DNA of 64,000 nt, taken from NCBI GenBank assembly GCA_018223435.1, contig JAGTTO010000001.1, forward strand, positions 186,001-250,000. The letters are read 5' to 3'. Below the pieces are notes generated by a model, which was not told where the DNA came from, ran no database searches, and was given only the letters and a program-made list of their open reading frames with translations. Below are positions 17,524-26,374 of the stretch, in pieces. This stretch comes from Lachnospiraceae bacterium Marseille-Q4251. Its GTDB lineage: Bacteria; Bacillota; Clostridia; Lachnospirales; Lachnospiraceae. Position 1 is the stretch's first letter; each line of letters opens with the position of its first letter. Both the position numbers and the translations under genes were made by a program.

Positions 17524-18306
17524 TCAGAGAAGTGTTCCTGCGGGATTGACAAGCTCTGTCGTGTCCAGAAGATGAAGGCCATTCTCTTTTACGATCTCCT
17601 CTCCTTTTTTCAGGGCGGCAGGATTCCAGACCTTATCCGGCTCATGGGCGTCGGAACCGAAGATCACCGGATTTCCGACCTCTCCCACAATCTTCCAGAA
17701 CACAGGATTCGGGTAATGACGGTGGCCGCCGATCCCCAGGAAATTGATCTCCAGCGGAAGGCCTGCCTTTTTCGCATCCTCGCAGAGTCCTCTCATCCAG
17801 TGGTCATAGACGGCAGGATCCCCGGTAAAATGAAGAAGATCCGGGTGGGCAAAATAGGTAAAGCAGCCCGTCAGCATGGCCTCGCGGCATTGCAGGCAAT
17901 AGCGCTCCAGAATCTTCGGATCCTGGGTCTCGTCTCCGCTGTAGACATCGTCGATCTCATTTCCGAGAAAATGCTGGGCCAGCAGGAAATATTCGATCGG
18001 ATACTGACCCGTGATATGGAGAAGCTCCTTAAAATATTTCGGATAATATTCCACTTCCAGCCCCAGATGAATCTCGATATCCTTCTCATATTCTTTCTTC
18101 AGATTCAGAACCGTATCCACATAGCCTTCCAGCTGATTTAAACGCATTTTCACATTGCTCACATAGCCATTGGCATAGGGCATCGGCGTGTGATCGGAAA
18201 AACCCAGGATCTTCAGGCCGCCCTCGATAGCCCTTTCCACATATTCTCTCTCCGTACCTTCCGCGTGCATGCAGCGCCAGGTATGCGTGTGATAATTTGC
18301 AATCAT
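17524..18306 (-). CDS. PHP-domain phosphatase (histidinol-phosphatase-like)
   Basis: Member of the PHP superfamily resembling the HisK/HisJ histidinol phosphatases; 260 residues. Metal-binding motifs: YHTHTWRC at the N-terminus, LGFSDHTPM, GLEVEYY, the FAHPDLLHF segment and FGSDAHEPDKV near the C-terminus, giving a complete PHP set. No his genes are nearby, so the substrate could be histidinol phosphate or another phosphomonoester. Ribosome site GGAGGAG before the ATG. Confidence 0.87.
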   Translation of the reverse strand: MIANYHTHTWRCMHAEGTEREYVERAIEGGLKILGFSDHTPMPYANGYVSNVKMRLNQLEGYVDTVLNLKKEYEKDIEIHLGLEVEYYPKYFKELLHITGQYPIEYFLLAQHFLGNEIDDVYSGDETQDPKILERYCLQCREAMLTGCFTYFAHPDLLHFTGDPAVYDHWMRGLCEDAKKAGLPLEINFLGIGGHRHYPNPVFWKIVGEVGNPVIFGSDAHEPDKVWNPAALKKGEEIVKENGLHLLDTTELVNPAGTLL

Positions 18307-18374
18307 CTTGTCTCCTCCTTTTCGTCTCTACCATCATACCACGTTCCTGCCTTTGGTCAAACCCTTTTTAAACG

Positions 18375-18414
18375 AAAAAATCCCCGGTTCTGTTTACACA
18401 GAACCAGGGGATTT
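18375..18414 (-). terminator. Rho-independent terminator of yceD-rpmF
   Basis: On the minus strand the stem AAATCCCC-(bulge)-GGTTCTGT pairs with ACAGAACC-GGGGATTT across a 4-base loop (18378-18414) and continues into six Ts (18375-18380). It lies 13 bp after the rpmF stop. Confidence 0.92.
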
Positions 18415-18426
18415 CCTAGACCTAGA

Positions 18427-18609
18427 TTAGTCCTCCTGCGGGATGATCTCTTTCTTATTATAAGTACCGCAGTTTTTGCATACACGGTGGGGCATCATAA
18501 GCTCGCCGCATTTGCTGCATTTTACGAGATTCGGAGCAGCCATTTTCCAGTTTGCTCTTCTTTTATCTCTTCTTCCTTTGGAAGATTTATTCTTCGGGCA
18601 GATTGACAT
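18427..18609 (-). CDS. rpmF: Ribosomal protein bL32
   Basis: Large-subunit ribosomal protein, 60 residues. The N-terminus MSICPKNKSSKGRRDKRRANWK is typical, and two CxxC pairs (CSKCGELMMPHRVCKNCG) form the zinc ribbon, so this is the zinc-binding form. The start is 3 bp from the yceD stop, with ribosome site GGAGGTG inside the end of yceD. Confidence 0.98.
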   Translation of the reverse strand: MSICPKNKSSKGRRDKRRANWKMAAPNLVKCSKCGELMMPHRVCKNCGTYNKKEIIPQED

Positions 18610-18612
18610 GTG

Positions 18613-19140
18613 TTACACCTCCTTAAATTTGCTAAAGACATCACGGATTTTCGCCATTCTTGGATCTAAATCTGTGCTATCACAGTCGCAAGTCGTCAGG
18701 TTCAGATTTGCGCCACAGGAGGGGCAGAGTCCCTTGCAGTCCTCTTTACACAATACCTGCATCGGCCAATTCATCAGAATCTCACCATAGACAAGCTTAT
18801 CCACATCAAGGTCGTATCCATCGATATAATTGTGTTCGTCAAGCGCCGCCATCCGTTCAGACTCGGAAAGAGCCATGTCTACATTTCTCTCGAAATCCAG
18901 GTCAAACTCCTCCGTCACATCCTCCAGGCAACGGCTGCATGGTATCACAATCTCCAATGTCACCTTGCCACTGATGTTCAGCTTGCGCTCTCCCTCGTTT
19001 GTCAAACTCAAGAGTACCGGCGTCTTGCTCACAATAGGAAATGTTCCAAGCTTCGATGAAAACTCGTTCATCTCCAGATCTGCTTCTGTAGTAAAAGTTT
19101 TCTTTTCTTTCTTCAACACAGGGTTCAGGTCTATTCGCAT
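18613..19140 (-). CDS. yceD: YceD/DUF177 family protein
   Basis: Conserved partner of rpmF; DUF177 proteins have been linked to 23S rRNA accumulation. The 175 residues include the DUF177 core VTLEIVIPCSRCLEDVTEEF and the C-terminal CxxC-type segment LCKEDCKGLCPSCGANLN, with further Cys in TCDCD, a likely metal site. Ribosome site AGGAG. First gene of the yceD-rpmF transcript, behind a consensus promoter. Confidence 0.93.
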   Translation of the reverse strand: MRIDLNPVLKKEKKTFTTEADLEMNEFSSKLGTFPIVSKTPVLLSLTNEGERKLNISGKVTLEIVIPCSRCLEDVTEEFDLDFERNVDMALSESERMAALDEHNYIDGYDLDVDKLVYGEILMNWPMQVLCKEDCKGLCPSCGANLNLTTCDCDSTDLDPRMAKIRDVFSKFKEV

Positions 19141-19166
19141 CTCTATCTCCTATTCACACTTTTCCC

Positions 19167-19195
19167 ATTATACATATACCGTTCCTGTTTGTCAA
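19167..19195 (-). promoter_or_regulatory. Consensus sigma-A promoter of yceD-rpmF
   Basis: On the minus strand, TTGACA (19190-19195), a 17-bp spacer and TATAAT (19167-19172): a perfect match to consensus, about 26 bp before the yceD ATG. It fits the strong expression expected of a ribosomal protein gene. Confidence 0.93.
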
Positions 19196-19224
19196 CAGGT
19201 TTTCCAATTTTTTGTCAAGTTTTT

Positions 19225-20418
19225 TTACTTTACAAGTGCAACGGTGTCGCGGCAGATAGCCAGCTCCTCGTTGGTTGGGATAACAGCTACTTTTACTTTG
19301 GAATCAGCGGTGGAAATCACGCGCTCCTCTCCTCTGTGGTTGTTCTCCTCTTTGTCCAGTTTCACACCGAGGTAACCCAGATAGCTGACAACTTTCTCAC
19401 GAACCGGGATTGCGTTCTCACCGATACCGGCGGTAAAGATGATCGCATCCACGCCGTTCATAGCAGCTACATAGCCGCCTACGAATTTAGCGATGCCGTA
19501 GCAGAGAACATCCAGAGCGTTTGCTGCATCCTGGTTTCCGTTCTCAGTAGCCTCGTTCAGGTCACGGAAGTCGCTGGAAAGGTTTCCGGACAGACCGTAC
19601 AGACCGGATTTCTTGTTCAGAACGTTCATAACGCCTGCAATATCCAGGTTCTCTTTCTTGGCGATGAACTCCATGATAGCCGGATCAATGTTACCGGAAC
19701 GAGTTCCCATTACAACACCTTCCAGCGGGGTAAGACCCATGGTAGTATCGATACATTTGCCGTTTACAACAGCGCTGATGGAGGAACCGTTGCCCAGATG
19801 GCAGACGATAACTTTGGAGTTGTCTTTGTCAAGTCCCAGGAACTCAACGGCACGTTTGGAAACGAAGCTGTGGGAGGTTCCGTGGAAACCGTATCTTCTT
19901 ACTTTGTATTTCTTGTAGTAATCCAGAGGCAGACCATAGAGGTAAGCTTTCGGCGGCATGGTCTGATGGAAAGCGGTATCGAAAACAGCTACCTGCGGAA
20001 CGCCGGGCATCAGCTCGGAGCAGACATTGATACCGATCAGGTTTGCCGGGTTGTGAAGCGGAGCCAGATCGTTGCACTCCTCAACGGCTTTGATCACTTC
20101 GTCGGTGATGATGCAGGAAGAAGCAAACTTCTCACCGCCATGTACCACACGATGACCAACTGCATTTACCTCTTTCAGGGAAGAGATTGCTCCGGTCTTC
20201 TCGTTGGTCAGAGCGTCCAGAACCATCTGGATGGCCTCTTTGTGGGTGGGCATGGGAGCTTCGGTGATCTCTTTGTCACAGCCGGCTTTCTGGTAAACCA
20301 GACGGCCGTCGATGCCGATACGCTCGCAGAGACCTTTTGCCAGAACATCCTCTGTATCAGAGTTGATGAGCTGATATTTCAGGGAAGAGCTTCCGCAGTT
20401 AATTACTAATACATTCAT
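19225..20418 (-). CDS. ackA: Acetate kinase
   Basis: Converts acetyl phosphate and ADP to acetate and ATP, the final step of acetate fermentation. The 397 residues match the family length. The N-terminus is MNVLVINCGSSSLKYQL; RVVHGGEKF, FDTAFHQTMPP, HLGNGSSISAV and FTAGIGEN are conserved phosphotransferase elements. I chose the ATG at 20418, 8 bp after GGAGG, over a longer form with no ribosome site. It follows pta on the same strand. Confidence 0.98.
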   Translation of the reverse strand: MNVLVINCGSSSLKYQLINSDTEDVLAKGLCERIGIDGRLVYQKAGCDKEITEAPMPTHKEAIQMVLDALTNEKTGAISSLKEVNAVGHRVVHGGEKFASSCIITDEVIKAVEECNDLAPLHNPANLIGINVCSELMPGVPQVAVFDTAFHQTMPPKAYLYGLPLDYYKKYKVRRYGFHGTSHSFVSKRAVEFLGLDKDNSKVIVCHLGNGSSISAVVNGKCIDTTMGLTPLEGVVMGTRSGNIDPAIMEFIAKKENLDIAGVMNVLNKKSGLYGLSGNLSSDFRDLNEATENGNQDAANALDVLCYGIAKFVGGYVAAMNGVDAIIFTAGIGENAIPVREKVVSYLGYLGVKLDKEENNHRGEERVISTADSKVKVAVIPTNEELAICRDTVALVK

Positions 20419-20445
20419 CTTTTTATCCTCCATATGAACACAAGG

Positions 20446-20515
20446 GAGTGCGCCGTTTATCTGACGCACTCTCTTCTATACTGACAGCTGCCGTCTTTCC
20501 GCAGACAGCAGCTGT
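20446..20515 (-). other. Two hairpins in the pta-ackA intercistronic region
   Basis: Two short perfect inverted repeats: GAGTGCG/CGCACTC (20446-20452 with 20465-20471) and ACAGCTGC/GCAGCTGT (20484-20491 with 20508-20515). Neither is followed by a T run, so they look more like mRNA stability or processing elements than terminators. Confidence 0.55.
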
Positions 20516-20534
20516 GTCTTACCCAAAACCTGGT

Positions 20535-21619
<1,085 letters not shown>

Positions 21620-21683
21620 CTGTAAATATGTATCTTTTTGTATACATCTATCGGAGGAAAGCTCTTTTTCGCCTATTTTCCCA

Positions 21684-21712
21684 TGTACAGATTTTCCCAA
21701 AACGGTTATACT
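21684..21712 (+). promoter_or_regulatory. Probable promoter of tmcAL
   Basis: TGTACA (21684-21689), a 17-bp spacer and TATACT (21707-21712), 33 bp before the tmcAL ATG. The -35 is a 4/6 match. Confidence 0.55.
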
Positions 21713-21745
21713 GAGATAAGAATTTTTTATCAGGAGGAGCAGCTT

Positions 21746-23020
21746 ATGAAAGTCACCGGTATCATCGCCGAATACAACCCCTTCCACCAGGGCCACGCCT
21801 ATCACCTCGCCAGAGCCCGGGAGCTCACCGGAGCCGACCGGCTTCTCGTGGTCATGGGTGGAAATTTCATGCAGCGCGGAGAACCGGCCATCGTAGATAA
21901 ATACGCCCGGGCGGAAATGGCTCTCAAAAACGGAGCCGATCTCGTCCTGGAACTTCCCGCTGCTGCCGCCACCGGAAGCGCGGAATATTTCGCCGAGGGG
22001 GCCGTGGAGCTTCTGGATGCCTCTGGTGTGGTGGACGCCCTCTGCTTCGGAAGTGAGCTCGGAAAACTTGCTCCCCTTGAAAAAGCGGCGGCTCTCCTTC
22101 TTGAGGAGCCGGAAGAATACCGGCAGCTTCTCCGGGAAGAATTAAAAAGAGGGAAAAATTTTCCGGAGGCGAGAGAAATCGCCCTCTCCGCCTTTTTCCC
22201 CGAAAGGGAACTTCTCTCCGCCCCCAACAATATCCTTGCCATCGAGTATCTGAAAGCATTAAAGCGAAGAAAGAGCTCCATCGAGGCAGTAACGATCCCA
22301 CGGCTCGGGAATTATCACGGCAATGACTCCGGGCAGGTGCCGCAGGGTACGGACAGTTCGGAATCTGTCTCCAGCGGCGCTGCCCCTGCTCTGGAAACTT
22401 CATCCCTGCGTTTCGCCTCCGCCAGCGAGATCCGGCGGCAACTGTACGCCCTGGAAGAACTGCTGCAAAAGTCTCCGGACCAGCCCGGCAGCTGGCAGAG
22501 CCTGATGGCAGATCTCGCAGATGAGCTGCCGCCCTCCTCCTTCGCGCTTTTGAAAGATACGCTTCTTGCGGCTCACTTTGTCCGGACGGAGGATTTTGCC
22601 CTGCCCCTTCACTACCGGCTTATGCAAGCGAAAGATTCCCTCGAATTTGCCGCCTATCTGGACGTCTCCGAGGAGCTTTCCCGGCGAATTTATTCTCTTC
22701 GGCAGGATTTTACCGGCTGGGATGCCTTTGTGGACCTCGTCCGTACCCGACAGTACACCAGAAGCCGGGTTTCAAGAGCCCTGCTCCATATTTTCCTCGA
22801 TATCCGTCAGGAGATGGCACGGCTTCCCAAAGAACTCCGGGTCCTGGGCTTTCGCCGGGAGGCTTCCGATCTTCTCTCGGAAATCAAGAAAAAAAGCCGG
22901 CTGCCTCTCGTCACCAAGGCAGCCGGCCATCCGGAACTTTCCGAAGAAATCCGGATCTCTTCTTTCTATCATCTCGGGGAGTCCTACAACGAACTTTCCA
23001 GACAACTTATCATTCTTTAG
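21746..23020 (+). CDS. tmcAL: tRNA(Met) cytidine acetate ligase TmcAL
   Basis: Makes N4-acetylcytidine at the wobble base of elongator tRNA-Met using acetate and ATP. The 424 residues carry the nucleotidyltransferase motif [14 protein letters not shown] (HxGH) at the N-terminus, and [22 protein letters not shown] is conserved. The ATG at 21746 has AGGAGG 8 bp upstream. It is divergent from pta-ackA; a link between acetate production and an acetate-using tRNA enzyme is suggestive only. Its stop codon overlaps that of the convergent UPF0210 gene. Confidence 0.94.
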   Translation: MKVTGIIAEYNPFHQGHAYHLARARELTGADRLLVVMGGNFMQRGEPAIVDKYARAEMALKNGADLVLELPAAAATGSAEYFAEGAVELLDASGVVDALCFGSELGKLAPLEKAAALLLEEPEEYRQLLREELKRGKNFPEAREIALSAFFPERELLSAPNNILAIEYLKALKRRKSSIEAVTIPRLGNYHGNDSGQVPQGTDSSESVSSGAAPALETSSLRFASASEIRRQLYALEELLQKSPDQPGSWQSLMADLADELPPSSFALLKDTLLAAHFVRTEDFALPLHYRLMQAKDSLEFAAYLDVSEELSRRIYSLRQDFTGWDAFVDLVRTRQYTRSRVSRALLHIFLDIRQEMARLPKELRVLGFRREASDLLSEIKKKSRLPLVTKAAGHPELSEEIRISSFYHLGESYNELSRQLIIL

Positions 23021-24381
23021 TTCTTGAAGCTGTGGATCGGAGCGGGGATTCTTCCTCCTCTGTCCACAAAGTTCTCGCAGTTGAAGCGGTTGACCGGCAT
23101 GACCGGAGCGTAGCCCAGAAGGCCGCCAAACTCTACATTGTCTCCCACTTTCTTTCCAATAACCGGAATCAGGCGGACAGCCGTTGTCTTCTGGTTTACC
23201 ATACCGATGGCCATCTCGTCGGCGATTACGCCTGCGATGGAGGCTGCGGAGGTATCGCCCGGAACAGCGATCATATCGAGCCCTACGGAGCAGACACAGG
23301 TCATAGCTTCCAGTTTTTCGATCGTAAGAGCGCCTGCTGTTACCGCGTCGATCATTCCCTTATCCTCGCTGACCGGAATGAATGCGCCGCTTAAACCGCC
23401 CACATAGGAGGAAGCCATAACGCCGCCTTTTTTCACCTGGTCGTTCAGAAGAGCCAGAGCAGCGGTGGTTCCCGGAGCGCCCGGATATTCCACGCCGATC
23501 TCGCAGAGAATCTCAGCTACGCTGTCACCCACAGCCGGGGTCGGAGCCAGGGAAAGGTCGATGATACCGAAAGGAACGCCCAGACGGCGGCTGGCTTCCT
23601 GAGCTACCAGTTGTCCTACACGGGTAACTTTGAAAGCAGTCTTCTTGATGGTCTCGCAGAGGATCTCGAAGTTCTTTCCGCGAACCTCAGTAAGGGCCTG
23701 TTTTACAACGCCAGGACCGCTGACACCTACGTTGATGATGGCATCTGCCTCGGTCACGCCATGGAAAGCGCCTGCCATGAAGGGGTTGTCATCCGGAGCG
23801 TTGCAGAGAACGACGAGTTTTGCACAGCCCAGGGAATCCTGGTCTTTCGTGAGCTCTGCGGTCTCTTTTACGATATCGCCCATGAGGCGGACAGCATCCA
23901 TGTTGATGCCGCATTTAGTGGAACCTACATTGACAGAGCTGCAGATACGCTCGGTGGTAGCCAGAGCTTCCGGAATGGAACGGATCAGGTTCTCATCATT
24001 CTTTGTCATTCCCTTGGATACCAGGGCAGAATAACCGCCGATGAAGTTGACGCCAACCTCGTGGGCAGCCTTGTCCAGAGTCTTCGCGATGGTCACGAAA
24101 TCCCCCGGTTTCTTGCAGGCATTTCCGCCTACCAGAGCGATCGGAGTCACAGAGATTCTTTTATTTACGATGGGAATCCCGTATTCCCGCTCGATGGCCT
24201 CGCCTGTCGGCACCAGATCATGAGCCAGACGGAGGATCTTGTCGTAGATATTCTGATTCAGTTTTTCCAGATCATCGGATATGCAGTCCAGAAGACTGAT
24301 TCCCATGGTGATCGTACGGACATCCAGATTCTCCTGGGTGATCATCTTATTTGTCTCGTTTACTTCAAACATGTTAATCAT
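23017..24381 (-). CDS. UPF0210 (PFL-family) protein
   Basis: Conserved protein of unconfirmed function, annotated in many genomes as PFL family or UPF0210. The 454 residues include conserved patches [56 protein letters not shown] and a C-terminal [14 protein letters not shown]. It lies 27 bp after a small ACT-domain gene, the standard arrangement for this pair, which suggests the ACT protein binds a small molecule regulating or informing it. It has no visible glycyl-radical motif. Confidence 0.93.
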   Translation of the reverse strand: MINMFEVNETNKMITQENLDVRTITMGISLLDCISDDLEKLNQNIYDKILRLAHDLVPTGEAIEREYGIPIVNKRISVTPIALVGGNACKKPGDFVTIAKTLDKAAHEVGVNFIGGYSALVSKGMTKNDENLIRSIPEALATTERICSSVNVGSTKCGINMDAVRLMGDIVKETAELTKDQDSLGCAKLVVLCNAPDDNPFMAGAFHGVTEADAIINVGVSGPGVVKQALTEVRGKNFEILCETIKKTAFKVTRVGQLVAQEASRRLGVPFGIIDLSLAPTPAVGDSVAEILCEIGVEYPGAPGTTAALALLNDQVKKGGVMASSYVGGLSGAFIPVSEDKGMIDAVTAGALTIEKLEAMTCVCSVGLDMIAVPGDTSAASIAGVIADEMAIGMVNQKTTAVRLIPVIGKKVGDNVEFGGLLGYAPVMPVNRFNCENFVDRGGRIPAPIHSFKN

Positions 24382-24408
24382 AGTCGTTTTTCCCCTTTAT
24401 CCGTCCTC

Positions 24409-24681
24409 TTAGATCCTGTGCATTTTGTTGAAGATATCCTCGTGCTGGCAGCGAATGCTTACACCGATGGAATCTCCGAGCTTCTCTAGGCCGTCAGCCA
24501 GCTCCGCGATATCTTTCTGGCTGTTGTTGGCATCTGTCACCATCATCATGTTAAAGAAGCCCTGAACGATGGTCTGGGAAATATCCAGAATGTTCACGTT
24601 GTTCTCTGCAAGATAGGTGCAGACCTTTGCGATGATACCGACGGTATCTTTTCCTACTACCGTAATGATTGTTTTTTTCAT
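24409..24681 (-). CDS. Stand-alone ACT-domain protein (UPF0237)
   Basis: Ninety residues, essentially a single ACT fold preceded by KKTIITVVGKDTVGIIAKV, with NILDISQTIVQGFFNMMMV matching the UPF0237 pattern. ACT domains bind amino acids or other small ligands; the ligand here is unknown. Ribosome site AAAGGAG. Co-transcribed with the UPF0210 gene. Confidence 0.93.
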   Translation of the reverse strand: MKKTIITVVGKDTVGIIAKVCTYLAENNVNILDISQTIVQGFFNMMMVTDANNSQKDIAELADGLEKLGDSIGVSIRCQHEDIFNKMHRI

Positions 24682-24703
24682 GACTTAACTCTCCTTTGTT
24701 TTA

Positions 24704-24920
24704 ATTATGATGATATGAGTGTCAAAAGGTCTTTTGACACTCATTTGATACCCGGATTGCTACGCTGCTACGCAGCTTCCGCAATCCTCCAAATATTCGA
24801 AATCCGCTGATTTACTGCGTAAATCGCTACTTTCTCATATTTGGCGTGTCCCAAGTTCAAAAGCCTTATCGTGCAAGCACGAACAGCTTTTTGACCTTTT
24901 GACACTGGTATCATTATGAT
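24704..24920. mobile_element. MITE-like element: 201 bp, imperfect TIRs, 8-bp direct repeat
   Basis: The element spans 24712-24912. Its ends are inverted repeats matching at 18 of 20 positions: GATATGAGTGTCAAAAGGTC on the left, and on the right the reverse complement of GATACCAGTGTCAAAAGGTC. It is flanked on both sides by ATTATGAT (24704-24711 and 24913-24920), a likely 8-bp target-site duplication. Inside are nested hairpins: GAGTGTCAAAAG/CTTTTGACACTC (24717-24742), GGATTGC/GCAATCC (24754-24787), CCAAATAT/ATATTTGG (24789-24844) enclosing GATTTAC/GTAAATC, and AAAAGC/GCTTTT enclosing TCGTGC/GCACGA. It has no coding capacity and lies between the ACT gene start and the end of the MBL hydrolase gene. 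Confidence 0.72.
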
Positions 24921-24972
24921 AATCAGACGGGCAGAAAAAAGTGTCCGCCGCAATATCCCTCGTTGTGCCTCT

Positions 24973-25770
24973 CTACAGTCTCACTGCAGCTGACGGAAGG
25001 TCCCTTTTTGCCACACAGATCGGAAAATCCGAAGCGCGGTAAGGACTCTCTCCCATGGTGATCTCGGCGCAGACCGTCTCATAAGCCAGCTCCTCGTAAT
25101 TATTTTCCTTACTCAGATGGCCAAGCATCACCGTGTTCATATCGTCATTGAGGATCTCGGAGAGAAGCTTTCCCGCATTTTCGTTGGAAAGATGACCTCT
25201 GTCCCCCAGGATTCTCTGTTTCAGGTAATAGGGATAACTCCCTACCTGAAGCATGTTGATATCGTGATTCGATTCCAGAAGGACTGCATTAAGTCCTTTC
25301 AGGTGCTCGATGATATAATCGTCATAATAACCCAGGTCCGTACACACAGCCACCGTATGCTCCTCGTGGGCCACCCGGTAAGCCACGGGCTCCGCCGCAT
25401 CATGAGAGATACGGAAGGGTAAAATATCCAGATCCCCGATCTGAAAATGTTCGTCCGCATGGATCTCATGAAGAAGCTCAGGGTCCAGTTTTCCAAGTGT
25501 GCTGGTGCTCCGGATCGCTTCCATGGTTCCGGGCGTCGCGTAGATGGGAAGATGGTGCTTTCTCGCCAGAACCCCGAGCCCTTTGATGTGGTCGGAATGT
25601 TCATGGGTCACGAGAATCCCCTTCAGATCCTTCGCCGTGTGGTCAAAACTGTTGAGTCCTTCTTCCACCTTTTTGCCGCTGATCCCCGCGTCCACCAGGA
25701 CGGAGGAAGAGTTGCTGCCTATGTAAATACAGTTGCCGGTGCTTCCACTGGCAATACTACAAAATTCCAT
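24973..25770 (-). CDS. MBL-fold metallo-hydrolase (WalJ/YycJ-like)
   Basis: Metallo-beta-lactamase-fold hydrolase; 265 residues. Metal motif THEHSDHIKG (about 55-64), then later ligands SHDAAEPVAY, CTDLGYYDD, and ESNHDINML and LGHLSKENN His residues. The N-terminus MEFCSIASGSTGNCIYI is the WalJ/YycJ signature, a group associated in Bacilli with the WalKR locus and possible nuclease activity. WalKR is not nearby here. Its start overlaps the coaE end by 14 bp. Confidence 0.9.
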   Translation of the reverse strand: MEFCSIASGSTGNCIYIGSNSSSVLVDAGISGKKVEEGLNSFDHTAKDLKGILVTHEHSDHIKGLGVLARKHHLPIYATPGTMEAIRSTSTLGKLDPELLHEIHADEHFQIGDLDILPFRISHDAAEPVAYRVAHEEHTVAVCTDLGYYDDYIIEHLKGLNAVLLESNHDINMLQVGSYPYYLKQRILGDRGHLSNENAGKLLSEILNDDMNTVMLGHLSKENNYEELAYETVCAEITMGESPYRASDFPICVAKRDLPSAAVRL

Positions 25771-26362
25771 GTTCTTTCAGTCCTCTATCAATTTGTTCAT
25801 ATGTATTCTGCACAATTTCACTGCTATTGTCAATTACAAATTGACAAGACTCTCGAAAAATCTCGTCCGGAAGCTGATTTTTCATGATGGAATCCGATTT
25901 TGCGCTGGTGTATCCACGGGAGGCGGCCAGACGTCTTCGACGCACATCCTCATCCGCGTAAACGTACCAGAGCTCATCACAGATCGTATCGTAATGGTCT
26001 TCGATGAGAAGGGCGGCTTCCACCGCCACGAAAGGAACCTTTCCTTCCTTTCTCTCCTTTTCAATCTCCGACGCAATGTATTCTTTTACTGCCGGATGGA
26101 CCAGGCTGTTGAGCTTCACGAGCTTTTCCTGATCGTCAAAAACGAGTTTTCCCAGTTTCTGACGGTCAATGCTCTGATCCCCTCTTAAGATCCCGCTCCC
26201 GAAGGTCTCCACGATATGATAATAGACCTTCTGGCCGGGCTCCATAAGAAAATGGCCAACCTTGTCCGCCTCAATGATCCGGGCGTGGTATCTCCGGTTG
26301 AGATAAGCCAGGATCGTGCTCTTTCCGGCCCCCACGCCTCCGGTAATTCCCAGTACTTTCAT
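25757..26362 (-). CDS. coaE: Dephospho-CoA kinase
   Basis: Last step of coenzyme A synthesis: phosphorylates dephospho-CoA at the 3'-OH of ribose. The 201 residues open with P-loop GITGGVGAGKST, followed by ADKVGHFLMEPG, LNSLVHPAV and VEAALLIEDH, all typical CoaE elements. It lies 12 bp downstream of polA, a conserved polA-coaE pairing in Clostridia, and overlaps the MBL gene. Confidence 0.96.
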   Translation of the reverse strand: MKVLGITGGVGAGKSTILAYLNRRYHARIIEADKVGHFLMEPGQKVYYHIVETFGSGILRGDQSIDRQKLGKLVFDDQEKLVKLNSLVHPAVKEYIASEIEKERKEGKVPFVAVEAALLIEDHYDTICDELWYVYADEDVRRRRLAASRGYTSAKSDSIMKNQLPDEIFRESCQFVIDNSSEIVQNTYEQIDRGLKEHGIL

Positions 26363-26374
26363 CTATATCCTCTC

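Noticed and set aside
19189..20409. 406-codon open frame opposite ackA
   Set aside because: Shadow of the highly conserved acetate kinase.
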